Positions 25,389 through 35,321 of a stretch of DNA of 64,000 nt are shown here, one piece after another (positions within the stretch are counted from its first letter, which is position 1; every line of letters starts with the position of its first letter). Made by a program: the position numbers and the translations under genes. The stretch is from G965232465 sp965232465. Its GTDB lineage: Bacteria > Pseudomonadota > Alphaproteobacteria > JAQWUY01. Below the pieces are notes generated by a model that saw only the letters and a program-made list of their open reading frames with translations, was not told where the DNA came from and did no database searches. Location of the stretch: contig OZ246977.1 of NCBI GenBank assembly GCA_965232465.1, positions 310,001-374,000 of the forward strand. Direction: 5' to 3'.

Positions 25389-26183
25389 TTACGGTGTCAC
25401 CTGCCGAATAAGATGTAAAGTTGCCCCCATAAAGTCGGGTTTTTGTTGGTCGTATTTATCCGCACTAAACACCCATGTATTATCCATAAGTACCAAATTT
25501 ATCCCCAGTTGTTGTAACATTTCTGGGGTGTATGTCCAACCGGCACTGTTTTCAGGGCTGTTTTCCAAATCTTGCCTGCCTGCTTCCGTCATATGGGGGT
25601 ATCGGGCAAGTAGTGGATTTATATTATATTTTTCATAAAAAATATCTTCTTGGGCATTTTGCTGTGCCGCAAATTGCACATTATATGCAATATCTTGTTC
25701 CAATTGTTGTTGCGTATATTTTTGCCCCGATTGTGTATACGATTCTATCAAAGCCTTTCGCAAGGATTGTTCAATGGTTACACCATATTTTATACGTTCA
25801 TATGCTGTACTGCTGGTGCCATCCCCATGCCAGCCGATAAACGCATCTTTGCCAATATAAGTGGTTTTTCCCGCAGGTAACACAAAATTGGCACAAGACG
25901 AAAAGCACATACCCACAACCCGTACATCCAACCCATTATCTTTAACAAATGCTCCCAATTCCATACCATATTCGGTGATACCACCGGGGCTATCAATTTC
26001 CAGTATAATCGGTTTTTTTGTTGCCTTTTCATATAGTTTTTTTAATTTTATAATCGTATCTTGTTCTATATCCCCTGTGTAATACAACACATCTTGTTGT
26101 AACTTTACTGATGGGGGATTGGGGTTTGCAAAGGCAAAATGTGCCATAAATGTAAAAATACCTGTGATAAAAATCTTATACAT
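25389..26183 (-). CDS. Secreted ClpP/crotonase-fold protein
   Basis: A 264-residue protein with a signal peptide (MYKIFITGIFTFMAHFAFA) and a ClpP-like fold. IDSPGG (65-68) gives the oxyanion loop, GMCFSSCANF (Ser95/Ser96) the position of a nucleophile, and GWHGDG a possible His119. The frame is open 27 codons farther upstream, but ATG 26183 has an AAGGAGG site 7 bases before it and starts the signal peptide. It may be an envelope serine protease or a non-catalytic relative; the substrate is unknown. Single-gene unit ended by the shared terminator. Confidence 0.75.
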   Translation of the reverse strand: MYKIFITGIFTFMAHFAFANPNPPSVKLQQDVLYYTGDIEQDTIIKLKKLYEKATKKPIILEIDSPGGITEYGMELGAFVKDNGLDVRVVGMCFSSCANFVLPAGKTTYIGKDAFIGWHGDGTSSTAYERIKYGVTIEQSLRKALIESYTQSGQKYTQQQLEQDIAYNVQFAAQQNAQEDIFYEKYNINPLLARYPHMTEAGRQDLENSPENSAGWTYTPEMLQQLGINLVLMDNTWVFSADKYDQQKPDFMGATLHLIRQVTP

Positions 26184-26727
26184 TGTTGTTTCCTCCTTAA
26201 ATATAAATTGTGTTGCACATCCTATCACACTTGCTCCGCAAAAGCAATACCATAAAATATACATAAAAACCGATTCGACTATTCGAATCGAAACCCCAAT
26301 CTTATATAAAATATACGATATATTATATTAAAAATCCTATTATTATATCAAAATATCATTTAATTTATGATTTTAATTATGTCGTTTCACGATATGACCT
26401 CATCGCCAATGACATTTTTATCCACATTTCACGATATACCCCCCAATTTTAACACCTTTTTATATATTATAACGCATTTTAAAAACATTTTACGAATATG
26501 CTATTTCTTTATCATACCCATATTGGTATATTAAACATGCAAGCACTGAGATATTTTTTCAGAACTTCATTTCTTTTATATGTAATACTATTGTTAGTAT
26601 GATATATGACTACTTAGATACTTCCAAACTTAACCCCTCGGCTTTGCCGAGGGGCTTTTTTTATATTTTAATTGGCTAATATCCCCCGCACACATACCAA
26701 CCAAATGGTACAATTTTTTTATAACAG
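26184..26727. other. Gene-free intergenic region with repeats and an orphan terminator
   Basis: About 540 bases without a convincing gene on either strand, very AT-rich. It contains an inverted repeat CGATTCGA-CTAT-TCGAATCG (26271-26290), two copies of TTTCACGATAT 42 bases apart (26385-26395 and 26427-26437) and a strong plus-strand terminator (26634-26662) with no gene before it. TTGTTA (26591-26596) and TTAGAT (26614-26619), 17 apart, are a weak possible promoter. Confidence 0.6.
26634..26662 (+). terminator. Strong orphan intrinsic terminator
   Basis: CCCCTCGGC (26634-26642), loop TTT and GCCGAGGGG (26646-26654) followed by C and seven T. The T run is only on the plus-strand side. No plus-strand gene ends nearby (the upstream neighbour is on the minus strand), so it may end a small RNA transcribed from within 26190-26630. 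Confidence 0.88.
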
Positions 26728-26756
26728 TTGCACAATACCCCATATTGTATTATATT
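26728..26756 (+). promoter_or_regulatory. Sigma-70 promoter of aspC
   Basis: TTGCAC (26728-26733), a 17-base spacer and TATATT (26751-26756), leaving a leader of about 40 bases with AAGGAG before the ATG of the aminotransferase gene. Confidence 0.55.
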
Positions 26757-26802
26757 TTATTATAAATATGCTGTTATAAACTCTGTTCATTAAGGAGATA
26801 CC

Positions 26803-28005
26803 ATGTCTATATTAGCCAATCGTTTATCAAATATTAAGCCCTCCCCTACGGTGGCGGTTACCACAAAAGCCAATGCCATGAAATCCCGTGGGGAAAATGT
26901 CATTGGACTGGGGGCGGGGGAACCTGATTTTGATACTCCCCCCCACATTGCGGCGGCGGGTAAAAATGCCATTGAAACGGGTAAAACACGATATGCCCCC
27001 CCCGCAGGCATTCCCGAATTAAAACAAGCAATTGTCGATAAATTACAACGGGATAATGGATTGACCTATACCCCCGATCAAATTAATGTGGGCGTCGGGG
27101 GAAAACAAACCATTTATAATGCGTTTACCGCCACCTTAAACACGGGGGATGAGGTCATTATCCCCGCCCCATATTGGGTATCATACCCAGACATAGCGTT
27201 GTTGTTTGGCGGTGTGCCTGTGTTTGTTACATGTGACATTAGCACCCATTTTAAAATCACCCCCGCACAATTGGAAAATGCCATTACAGACAAAACCAAA
27301 TGGTTGGTACTAAACAGCCCTTCGAACCCTACTGGGGCGGGATACACCCAAGACGACTTAATTGCTTTGGGGGAAGTACTAAAAAAATATTCCCATGTGT
27401 ATATCATGACCGATGATATGTATGAATTTTTGGTATACGATGATTTTAAATTTACCACCATTGCCCAAGTGGTACCCGAATTGTATGGGCGCACTTTAAC
27501 CTTAAACGGGGTGTCCAAAGCATACTGTATGACCGGTTGGCGTGTGGGATATGCGGCGGGTCCGATTGAGATTATCAAGGCTATGAATATGCTAAATTCC
27601 CAATCGACCAGTTCTGCCAGCACCGTCAGCCAATGGGCAGCAGTCGAAGCCTTAAACGGCGACCACAATTTTATTGCCGAAAATAATGTGATATTTGCCC
27701 GCCGTCGAAATAAGGTTGTAGATGCCTTAAACGCCATTCATGGTATACAATGTCCGATGCCAAATGGGGCGTTTTATGTGTATCCATGTATTGCCGACCT
27801 TATGGGCAAAGCCACCCCAGATGGCAAAATCCTACAAACAGACGCAGACTTTGTCGAATACCTATTGGAAACGCAAGGGGTTGCTGTTGTGCATGGGGAA
27901 GCGTTCGGGTTAAGCCCTTACTTCCGTATTTCCTATGCCACCAGTGAAGATAACCTACAACAGGCTATGCAACGGATTAAAGTGGCGGTGAATGTATTGT
28001 CTTAA
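26803..28005 (+). CDS. aspC: Aspartate aminotransferase (class I, Ib subgroup)
   Basis: PLP enzyme converting aspartate and 2-oxoglutarate to oxaloacetate and glutamate; 400 residues. GAGEPDFDTP at the N-terminus, NSPSNPTGAGY, and the PLP lysine Lys239 in LNGVSKAYCMTGWRVGY are visible; the C-terminus has YFRISYATS with the carboxylate-binding arginine. This is the alphaproteobacterial AatA type, which may also use prephenate. Ribosome site AAGGAG. Confidence 0.94.
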   Translation: MSILANRLSNIKPSPTVAVTTKANAMKSRGENVIGLGAGEPDFDTPPHIAAAGKNAIETGKTRYAPPAGIPELKQAIVDKLQRDNGLTYTPDQINVGVGGKQTIYNAFTATLNTGDEVIIPAPYWVSYPDIALLFGGVPVFVTCDISTHFKITPAQLENAITDKTKWLVLNSPSNPTGAGYTQDDLIALGEVLKKYSHVYIMTDDMYEFLVYDDFKFTTIAQVVPELYGRTLTLNGVSKAYCMTGWRVGYAAGPIEIIKAMNMLNSQSTSSASTVSQWAAVEALNGDHNFIAENNVIFARRRNKVVDALNAIHGIQCPMPNGAFYVYPCIADLMGKATPDGKILQTDADFVEYLLETQGVAVVHGEAFGLSPYFRISYATSEDNLQQAMQRIKVAVNVLS

Positions 28006-28038
28006 CAGGGGGCGGTATATTGCTGTATGGTGGGATAC

Positions 28039-29004
28039 ATGATAATACAGCCTGATTTATCACACTTGCCAGAATCGTTTAAAAATGCTGTGGTTGCCAT
28101 GGGTAATTTTGATGGTGTGCATAGGGGACATCAAGCAGTGATTGGCGATGCGTATCTCAAGGCCGAAAGTTTGGGGGTAAATCTGATTGTTTTAACTTTT
28201 TCCCCACATCCGAGACTGTTTTTTAATCCGGATGCCCCCCCATTTATTATTACGCCTTTATTACATAAAGTTCCGCACTTTTCCGCCTTAGGTGTACATG
28301 GTATCCTTGCCCTAAATTTTGCCGATACCAAAGACTTAACCGCCCAGCAATTTATTGACACTGTGTTGGTGGATGGGTTATCTGCATCCGCCATCAGCAT
28401 AGGGTACGATTTTCGCTTTGGGGTAAAACGCATGGGGACTGTGCAAACCTTGATACAAGATGGCAGGTTCGAAGTCTTACAAGCCCCCCCCCAACAAGAC
28501 GCATCAGGCGACATTTTTTCGTCCACTTTAATCCGCCAACACTTACGCAATGGTATGGTTGCCATGGCGGGGGCGATTATGGGACATCTTTTTGAAATTT
28601 ATGGAACGGTGGTTGCGGGCAAAGCATTGGGGCGTACCATTGGATTTCCCACTGCAAATATTACATTTGCCAAACACCTTATCCGTCCCCGATATGGCGT
28701 ATACGCTGTGCGGATTGCCATTGATAAAAAGCCCCAGGACGATACAGACGATTCCCCATTGATATGGCACGATGCCATTTGTAATATTGGGGTACGCCCC
28801 ACTGTTGATGGCATACAAGAAGTGTTGGAAGTACATATTTTTGATTTTTCTGATGATATTTATGATACAATGGTCAGAATCGCTTTTATCGAACACATTC
28901 GTTATGAACAACGATTTGATAATATTGACGATTTAAAATCGCAAATTATCCAAGATTGCAACATGGCAAAACGGATTCATAATTTGCGTTTAAGTAAAAT
29001 GTAA
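28039..29004 (+). CDS. ribF: Bifunctional riboflavin kinase/FAD synthetase RibF
   Basis: Makes FMN and FAD from riboflavin. N-terminal FMN adenylyltransferase domain with GNFDGVHRGHQ and SIGYDFRFG; C-terminal riboflavin kinase domain with GKALGRTIGFPTANI and RPRYGVYAV. About 321 residues. An ATG at 28027 is in frame, but GGTGG lies 5 bases before the ATG at 28039, so that start is preferred. It lies upstream of lspA; in many related genomes ileS stands between the two, but it is absent here. Confidence 0.93.
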   Translation: MIIQPDLSHLPESFKNAVVAMGNFDGVHRGHQAVIGDAYLKAESLGVNLIVLTFSPHPRLFFNPDAPPFIITPLLHKVPHFSALGVHGILALNFADTKDLTAQQFIDTVLVDGLSASAISIGYDFRFGVKRMGTVQTLIQDGRFEVLQAPPQQDASGDIFSSTLIRQHLRNGMVAMAGAIMGHLFEIYGTVVAGKALGRTIGFPTANITFAKHLIRPRYGVYAVRIAIDKKPQDDTDDSPLIWHDAICNIGVRPTVDGIQEVLEVHIFDFSDDIYDTMVRIAFIEHIRYEQRFDNIDDLKSQIIQDCNMAKRIHNLRLSKM

Positions 29005-29045
29005 ATGGCAAGAACACAAATGGAAATATAACACGGGATATTATC

Positions 29046-29528
29046 ATGCGAAATTTTGGATATTTAGGCATCATTGCCTTTTGTATTACAGCAGACCAAT
29101 GGATTAAATATTATATGCGTATGACACTAAAAAATGATATAGTGTCTGTGGGACACATATTTGGCATACATTTTGATTTAGACTTGGCATTTAATAAAGG
29201 TATTGGCTTTTCGTTACTTAGCAGCAATCAACAAACCCCATTGATTTTATTGTCCCTGTTATTAATTTTAATATTGTTTATTTGGCTTAAACGCTGTCAA
29301 GATATGGGCACGGCGGTGGGGCTGTCGCTAATGCTGGGGGGGGCAATTGGGAATGTAATTGACCGTTTTTTATATGGTGGCGTCATCGATTTTTTGCGGT
29401 TTTATTATAAATCACATGATGCAATTTATGCATTTCCCACTTTTAATGTGGCTGATATTTTTATTACAATCGGGGTTATTTGTATTTTATGGCAGGATAT
29501 ATTTGCAAAATCTACAAAAAAACGCTAG
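29046..29528 (+). CDS. lspA: Lipoprotein signal peptidase LspA
   Basis: Signal peptidase II, an inner membrane aspartyl protease that removes signal peptides of prolipoproteins. 160 residues, four membrane segments. The catalytic aspartates are in GNVIDRFLYGGVIDF and FPTFNVADIFI. The lipoprotein gene that follows would be a client. Confidence 0.95.
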   Translation: MRNFGYLGIIAFCITADQWIKYYMRMTLKNDIVSVGHIFGIHFDLDLAFNKGIGFSLLSSNQQTPLILLSLLLILILFIWLKRCQDMGTAVGLSLMLGGAIGNVIDRFLYGGVIDFLRFYYKSHDAIYAFPTFNVADIFITIGVICILWQDIFAKSTKKR

Positions 29529-29581
29529 TATGTAAGAAATTATTTTTAATATATTCTTTAATATAAGGACACACTTAACAA

Positions 29582-30064
29582 ATGACTTTACGAGCAAAAT
29601 TTATATACACATGGTACATTGCCATTGCAATTGTACTGAGTGGATGTGGGGAAAGGATTGTTCCCGATGAATTGGTACTGATAAAATATAACCCCTTGGA
29701 AATACCCACAACTTTAACCTTGCCAGAACCCGATCCAAATGCAAAAAATTTGGGATATACATCCGCCCGTACGCAAGTAACCAACATTGTACAACAAGAT
29801 TTAAAACGCACACCCCAACCCCCCTTAAACACCGATGGTGCATCAGAAGATATATTAAAATTGTTAAAATTATCCTCTGTCGATATGAATATATCGACCC
29901 TATTACAACAACCTTTTGGGGAACGGGTGATTGTGGTTATTGATGAAGAACAACAACGACTGGCAAGAAATCTGGCAGAAAATGTTCCATTAACACAGGG
30001 GGAAGTTCCAAGAATTCTGGCAAAAAGAACCCGGGCTGGCATCGACACCTTATTCGGGGAATAA
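29582..30064 (+). CDS. DUF3035 (BamF-like) lipoprotein
   Basis: A 160-residue lipoprotein: signal peptide with lipobox VLSGC (Cys near residue 22) and a DUF3035 domain, recognised by PDELVLIKYNPLEIP, and by an Asp/Pro rich middle. In alphaproteobacteria this family was linked to the outer-membrane assembly machine as BamF. It is between lspA and pgi. Assignment to Bam is by family name only. Confidence 0.8.
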   Translation: MTLRAKFIYTWYIAIAIVLSGCGERIVPDELVLIKYNPLEIPTTLTLPEPDPNAKNLGYTSARTQVTNIVQQDLKRTPQPPLNTDGASEDILKLLKLSSVDMNISTLLQQPFGERVIVVIDEEQQRLARNLAENVPLTQGEVPRILAKRTRAGIDTLFGE

Positions 30065-30083
30065 ATAAAATTTAGGGGCGTTC

Positions 30084-31379
30084 ATGAACGATACATTTTA
30101 TACACAACACCATACCAATGGCTTTAGTGACGCCGTGGAATATGGTTTGGAAAAAGATGTCTTCGAACAATATATGCAGACTGTCAATATCGCCCAAGGT
30201 GTGTTAAAATCAGATGTGGAAAATCTGATGCCATATGTGACCTTAACCGCACAGTCAGAAGATTTACAAGATCTGTATGCAGTGGTCGACAGATACAGCC
30301 ATTTTAAAGATGTAGTGATATTCGGCACAGGGGGATCGTCTTTGGGGGCGGAAAGTCTGCAACAAATTGCCAAAATTACCAACAGCACGGCCAGTACGCC
30401 CAAATTGCATATTATTACCAATATCGACCCATATACATACAACACCCGTTTTAAAAAAATGGACTTTGCGAAAACAGGGTTTATCGTCATTTCAAAATCG
30501 GGCGAAACTTTGGAAACAGTAATGCAGTTTTTAACAATCGTACCGACCTTACGCCAACACATTAATGAGGCGGATTTTAAAGACTGTGTAACTTTTATTT
30601 GTCAACCGGGCAGCAGCCCCTTGCGCACCTTAGCGGATAAACACAATATTCCTGTGCTGGATCATAACCCAAACTTAGGGGGACGGTATAGTGTATTTTC
30701 TTTGGTGGGGGTCTTGCCTGCCTTACTTGTGGGATTATCTGCATCAGAATTTCGCCATGGGGCGGATGTGGTGTTACAAAACACTTTACACAACCCCATT
30801 GACCAATCTTATCCTGCGATTGGGGCATGTTTGCAAATGGGATTGTACCAACATAAATCTGTCACATCAAGCGTGTTATTGGCATATTCGGACAGGTTGG
30901 GGTCGCTGGCACGGTGGTGGCGTCAATTATGGGCGGAAAGTCTGGGCAAAAATGGAATGGGCACTTCGCCTATTTATGGTATGGGACCGGTCGACCAACA
31001 CAGCCAATTACAATTATGGTTGGACGGTCCACGGGATAAATTCTTTACCATATTAAATACAGAACAAGATATTCAAACCCCGCCCATAGAAGACCCGTTT
31101 TTATCAGAAATGGGTTTAAAATACTTGCAGGGACGGTCGTTAGCAGATTTAATGCACAGCTGTTGTTTGGCCACACATGATACTTTAATTAACCATGGAT
31201 GCCCCACCCGCATGATAATCTTAAAAACCGTTGATGTAACCGCAATGGGGGCGGTAATGATGCACTATATTTTGGAAACAATATTTTCTGCCCATATTTT
31301 AGGGGTCAATCCCTTTGATCAGCCGGCGGTGGAACATGGCAAAATTTTAACCAAAAAATATTTGGCAAATATGGCATGA
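30084..31379 (+). CDS. pgi: Glucose-6-phosphate isomerase
   Basis: Interconverts glucose 6-phosphate and fructose 6-phosphate. A short form (431 residues). SIS-domain motifs are VIFGTGGSSLGAESLQ and FIVISKSGETLETV (sugar-phosphate binding Ser/Thr), followed by GGRYSVFSLVGVLPA; the C-terminal catalytic Lys region is near the end (EHGKILTKKYL). It overlaps mutL by 4 bases (ATGA). Confidence 0.93.
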   Translation: MNDTFYTQHHTNGFSDAVEYGLEKDVFEQYMQTVNIAQGVLKSDVENLMPYVTLTAQSEDLQDLYAVVDRYSHFKDVVIFGTGGSSLGAESLQQIAKITNSTASTPKLHIITNIDPYTYNTRFKKMDFAKTGFIVISKSGETLETVMQFLTIVPTLRQHINEADFKDCVTFICQPGSSPLRTLADKHNIPVLDHNPNLGGRYSVFSLVGVLPALLVGLSASEFRHGADVVLQNTLHNPIDQSYPAIGACLQMGLYQHKSVTSSVLLAYSDRLGSLARWWRQLWAESLGKNGMGTSPIYGMGPVDQHSQLQLWLDGPRDKFFTILNTEQDIQTPPIEDPFLSEMGLKYLQGRSLADLMHSCCLATHDTLINHGCPTRMIILKTVDVTAMGAVMMHYILETIFSAHILGVNPFDQPAVEHGKILTKKYLANMA

Positions 31380-33214
31380 CAATTCGTGAATTACCCCCAA
31401 ATCTTGTCAATCAGATAAAAGCTGGCGAAGTTATTGACCGCCCAGCGGGGGCGGTAAAAGAATTGGTGGAAAACGCCATTGATGCGGGGGCAACCCATAT
31501 CGATATTGTCATCCGTGATGGGGGTAAAAATTTGATTCGTGTCCATGATAATGGGTGTGGTATGACCGCCTCCGATGTGGGGTTATGCATACGACGACAT
31601 GCCACTTCAAAATTGCCCGATAATGATTTGCACTTTATATCGACAATGGGGTTTCGGGGGGAAGCCTTGCCCAGTATTGGATCCGTTGCCCGTTTAAGTC
31701 TTATATCCCGCACCCAAGCGTGTGATACGGCCCATCAAATTACCGTTGAAGGTGGGGTAAGTGGTGCCGTAAAGCCCTGTGCGGGGGGGGTGGGCACAAC
31801 GGTGGAAGTTCGTGATATATTTTTTGCCATCCCTGCCCGATTAAAATTTTTACGGGCAACTCGTACAGAATCTACAGCTATTTTGGATATGATACGCAGG
31901 CTGTGTTTGGCACACAGCGGAGTACGGTTTACTTTAACCGATGATGGACGGCAAAAACTGGATGTATTGGCAAGCACAGATACAGATGCCCAATTACAAC
32001 GCACAGACCACATTATGGGGAACAATTTTGCACAAAACTGTATGCCCATTGAGTATCAAAAAAGCAATAACACCACCACTGTACAGGTCAAAGGATTTGT
32101 ATCCTTGCCCACTTTACATCACAATACAACGGTCAAACAGTTTATGTTTGTCAATGGGCGCAGTATTCGTGATAAACAAATCCTTGGGGCAATACGGGCG
32201 GGCATGATCGATGTGGTACCCCACGGACGTTACAGTTACGCCTGTTTATTTATATATACACCCCCACGATTTACAGATGTCAATGTTCACCCCAGCAAAG
32301 CCGAAGTACGATTCCAAGATGCGGGCTTGATACGGTCGTTAATCGTATCTGCTTTAAAAGATGCGTTGGGACACCATGGACACCAAACCACACATACTTT
32401 GGCAGATACAGCCTTGGGAATGCTACAAAAAAATATACAATCTTCCCCCACCGCCCCACAATCCGACCCCGCAGGCAACAGGCTCCGACAACCGTATCAT
32501 GCCTATACGGACCGTCCCAACCAACACATGGTACAAGCAGTCATGGAATCATATGCCCCACAAGGGCACACCCACACGCCAATAGCAAACATTCCCCCAC
32601 GCCTATCCACCGCCACAGAACCCACAGATGATAGTACATATCCATTGGGGGTGGCAAAAACCCAAATCCATAAAAACTATATTATCAGCCAAACCCAAAA
32701 GGGGATGATTATTGTCGATGCCCACGCAGCCCACGAACGCATCGTATATGAAAAATTAAAATCCGCCCATACGGAAAAAGTGGCGGGGCAATACCTGCTT
32801 ACCCCTGAATTGGTAATCATAGGCGAATCGGAAGTGGATGTCATAATGGCAATCGCCGAAGACCTAAACCGCATGGGGCTAGGCATAGACCGGTTTGGCG
32901 AAGATACCATCGCCGTACGCCAAACACCGGCAGTATTGGGCAATATCAATGTGAATACCTTAATACACGATATAGTCGGGGATTTAATGGACACCAAGAT
33001 GGCAACGCATTTACAAAAACGCCTGGATATGGTGTGTGCCACTATGGCGTGTCACAATTCCGTCCGCACCGGCAGGATATTAAACACCCACGAAATGAAC
33101 AGTTTGCTTCGGGACATGGAAAAAACCCCAAACAGCGGACAATGCAACCATGGACGCCCCACATATTTACAATTATCGTTAAAAGATATTGAAAATTTAT
33201 TTAACCGCAGTTAA
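31376..33214 (+). CDS. mutL: DNA mismatch repair protein MutL
   Basis: MutL, 612 residues. The GHKL ATPase N-terminus shows ENAIDAGAT, DNGCGM and GFRGEAL. The central linker is Pro/His/Thr rich (about residues 350-420), and the C-terminal dimer domain has DAHAAHERIVYE, close to the metal-binding endonuclease motif DQHA-x2-E-x4-E with Ala in place of Gln, and ACHNSVRTGR-like end. MutL may thus nick DNA itself, as in species without MutH. Confidence 0.95.
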   Translation: MTIRELPPNLVNQIKAGEVIDRPAGAVKELVENAIDAGATHIDIVIRDGGKNLIRVHDNGCGMTASDVGLCIRRHATSKLPDNDLHFISTMGFRGEALPSIGSVARLSLISRTQACDTAHQITVEGGVSGAVKPCAGGVGTTVEVRDIFFAIPARLKFLRATRTESTAILDMIRRLCLAHSGVRFTLTDDGRQKLDVLASTDTDAQLQRTDHIMGNNFAQNCMPIEYQKSNNTTTVQVKGFVSLPTLHHNTTVKQFMFVNGRSIRDKQILGAIRAGMIDVVPHGRYSYACLFIYTPPRFTDVNVHPSKAEVRFQDAGLIRSLIVSALKDALGHHGHQTTHTLADTALGMLQKNIQSSPTAPQSDPAGNRLRQPYHAYTDRPNQHMVQAVMESYAPQGHTHTPIANIPPRLSTATEPTDDSTYPLGVAKTQIHKNYIISQTQKGMIIVDAHAAHERIVYEKLKSAHTEKVAGQYLLTPELVIIGESEVDVIMAIAEDLNRMGLGIDRFGEDTIAVRQTPAVLGNINVNTLIHDIVGDLMDTKMATHLQKRLDMVCATMACHNSVRTGRILNTHEMNSLLRDMEKTPNSGQCNHGRPTYLQLSLKDIENLFNRS

Positions 33215-33350
33215 TAAAAAATCTTGGGACTGGCTTAGCATTTTAAGGGATGATATATGAAAATCGATTGTATTATTTTACACATATGGTATTATCCGAT
33301 CCAGAAGAGTGTTGTGCCTGTATAACAAAATATATTTAAGGATAAAAAGA

Positions 33351-35051
33351 ATGCAGCAAAATAAAGAGTTTATAAGTTCAGTTCAAAAAATTGTCGGGCG
33401 GTCGCATGTGTTAACTAAGCCCGTTGATGTGGCACCGCACAGCACAGGATGGCGGTTTGGCGGTGGACCTGCATTAGCGGTTATTTTTCCCCAATCTTTG
33501 TACCAACAATGGCAGGTTTTACAACAATGCGTTAACCATGATATTATTGTCCTGATGCAGGCATCAAATACCGGCTTAACCGGTGGATCAACGCCCATGG
33601 GTGCCGATTATGACCGACCTGTGGTATTGGTTAAAACAAACAAAATTCACAAACCTTATATATTAGAAAATGGCACACAAGTGATTGCTTTTCCCGGGAC
33701 AGCCTTATATGAAATCGAAGATATACTGGCGGATATTGACCGTGAACCGCATTCTGTGATTGGGGCGTCTTGTATTGGGGCATCGGTAATTGGGGGGGTG
33801 TGTAATAATTCAGGTGGGGCATTGTTACAACGGGGACCTGCGTATACGGAACTGGCATTATATGCCCAATTGGATGATAATGGCACACTGCATTTGGTAA
33901 ATAATACAGGTATCGATTTGGGGGATACCCCCGAGGATATTTTAAATGCTGTTGAAAGTGGTAATTTTCAAAAAAATAACCTGCCCCCGACCAATCGCAA
34001 AGCCTCCGGCACTGGATATCAATACGAAGTACGACAAATCGACCAGCCCACACCCGCACGGTTTAACGCCAACCCCAATTATTTATATGAAACCAGTGGT
34101 TGTGCGGGAAAATTATCCGTATTTGCCGTACGACTTGATACTTTTAAAGCCCCACAATGCAAAAAGTTATTTTATTTGGCAACCAACGCCCCCCAACATT
34201 TTAATGTTATACGGCGACATGTACTGGGGTCGTTTGAAAATTTACCGGTAATTGCGGAATATTTAAATGACACGGCGTTTGACCAATCCCGTGATTATGC
34301 CCGTGATGTGATCACGATTTTAACTTTTTTGGGTTCCAAGTATATGCCATTTTTCTTCCGTATTAAGCGAAAATTCGATGCGTATTTACGGGCATTAAAA
34401 ATATTCGGATCTGCCCCGATTGATAAGATGTTACAATTCATATTTAAGCCATTTAAATTTGTTATTCCCAAACGCATATTAAAATTAGGCAAAAAGTACA
34501 CCCACCATTTGTTTATTGAAATGTCTGATGCAGGGATTGAGGAATTCGAATCATATATCAAACAGTTTTGTAAAACGCATGCGGATATGGAATATATTAT
34601 CTGTAACAAACGGGAACACCAAGTGGCGGTCGACCTGCGATTTGCGGCGGGTAATGGGATGATGCGGTATGAACAGATGTCGAAAAATAAAAACCTCAAA
34701 GTTTTAAATTACGATGTGGCATATCCCCGCAACGCCGATGATGTAATTGGGGATATTGTTCCCAAGGAAGTGGAACATGCGTTATATGTTAAAAATCACA
34801 TCAGCCACTTTTTCTGTCATGTAACCCACCAAGGATATTTGGTGGATACCAGTATTTTGGATTATGAAACTGTTGACAAAGCCTTCGTAGACTTTTTTAA
34901 ACAACAAAATGCTATGTATCCTGCTGAACATAACTTTGGTAATAAATACCATGCCCCTAAGGATGTACAGGATTTTTATAAACACCTTGATCCTTGTAAT
35001 AGCTTTAATGCGGGCGTGGGGCGGATGTCAAAACACAAGCATTATAAGTAA
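33351..35051 (+). CDS. dld: D-lactate dehydrogenase (quinone) Dld
   Basis: Peripheral membrane FAD enzyme that oxidises D-lactate and passes electrons to quinone. About 566 residues, near E. coli Dld (571). FAD-binding PCMH domain: MQASNTGLTGGSTPMG and IGASCIGASVIGGVCNNSGG; C-terminal membrane-binding domain includes the basic stretch FKPFKFVIPKRILKLGKKYTHH (seen as positive patch). The start at 33351 has AAGGA 8 bases upstream; an earlier in-frame ATG at 33309 adds unrelated residues. Confidence 0.93.
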   Translation: MQQNKEFISSVQKIVGRSHVLTKPVDVAPHSTGWRFGGGPALAVIFPQSLYQQWQVLQQCVNHDIIVLMQASNTGLTGGSTPMGADYDRPVVLVKTNKIHKPYILENGTQVIAFPGTALYEIEDILADIDREPHSVIGASCIGASVIGGVCNNSGGALLQRGPAYTELALYAQLDDNGTLHLVNNTGIDLGDTPEDILNAVESGNFQKNNLPPTNRKASGTGYQYEVRQIDQPTPARFNANPNYLYETSGCAGKLSVFAVRLDTFKAPQCKKLFYLATNAPQHFNVIRRHVLGSFENLPVIAEYLNDTAFDQSRDYARDVITILTFLGSKYMPFFFRIKRKFDAYLRALKIFGSAPIDKMLQFIFKPFKFVIPKRILKLGKKYTHHLFIEMSDAGIEEFESYIKQFCKTHADMEYIICNKREHQVAVDLRFAAGNGMMRYEQMSKNKNLKVLNYDVAYPRNADDVIGDIVPKEVEHALYVKNHISHFFCHVTHQGYLVDTSILDYETVDKAFVDFFKQQNAMYPAEHNFGNKYHAPKDVQDFYKHLDPCNSFNAGVGRMSKHKHYK

Positions 35052-35321
35052 AAATGTATATGCAAAATATGTTTAATTGTTATATTGCAGGAGACCTCCG
35101 CAACCATTTACACCCCAGCGTGCTTTATGTATCAGCGGATCGGATATTTTTTCGTCAATGGATAATATTATGGGAAGGTTTTTTTCAGAGGGAACAGCAA
35201 AATATTATGGCAAGCATATGCAAAAGGGAAGATTTTGTTAAGATACATATTGGCAAAAGTGGGTTTGTTTGTGTATATTGTCTTTTCTCGAATAAAGTAT
35301 AAATAAACAAAGGAGTATCAT

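Noticed and set aside
33215..33350. 23-codon frame starting MKIDCIILHIWYY
   Set aside because: Too short and no support; lies in the dld leader.
35054..35302. 82-codon frame between dld and the ankyrin genes
   Set aside because: Composition is not protein-like (Cys/Phe/Trp mix without domains), no ribosome site; probably the leader region of the ankyrin operon.
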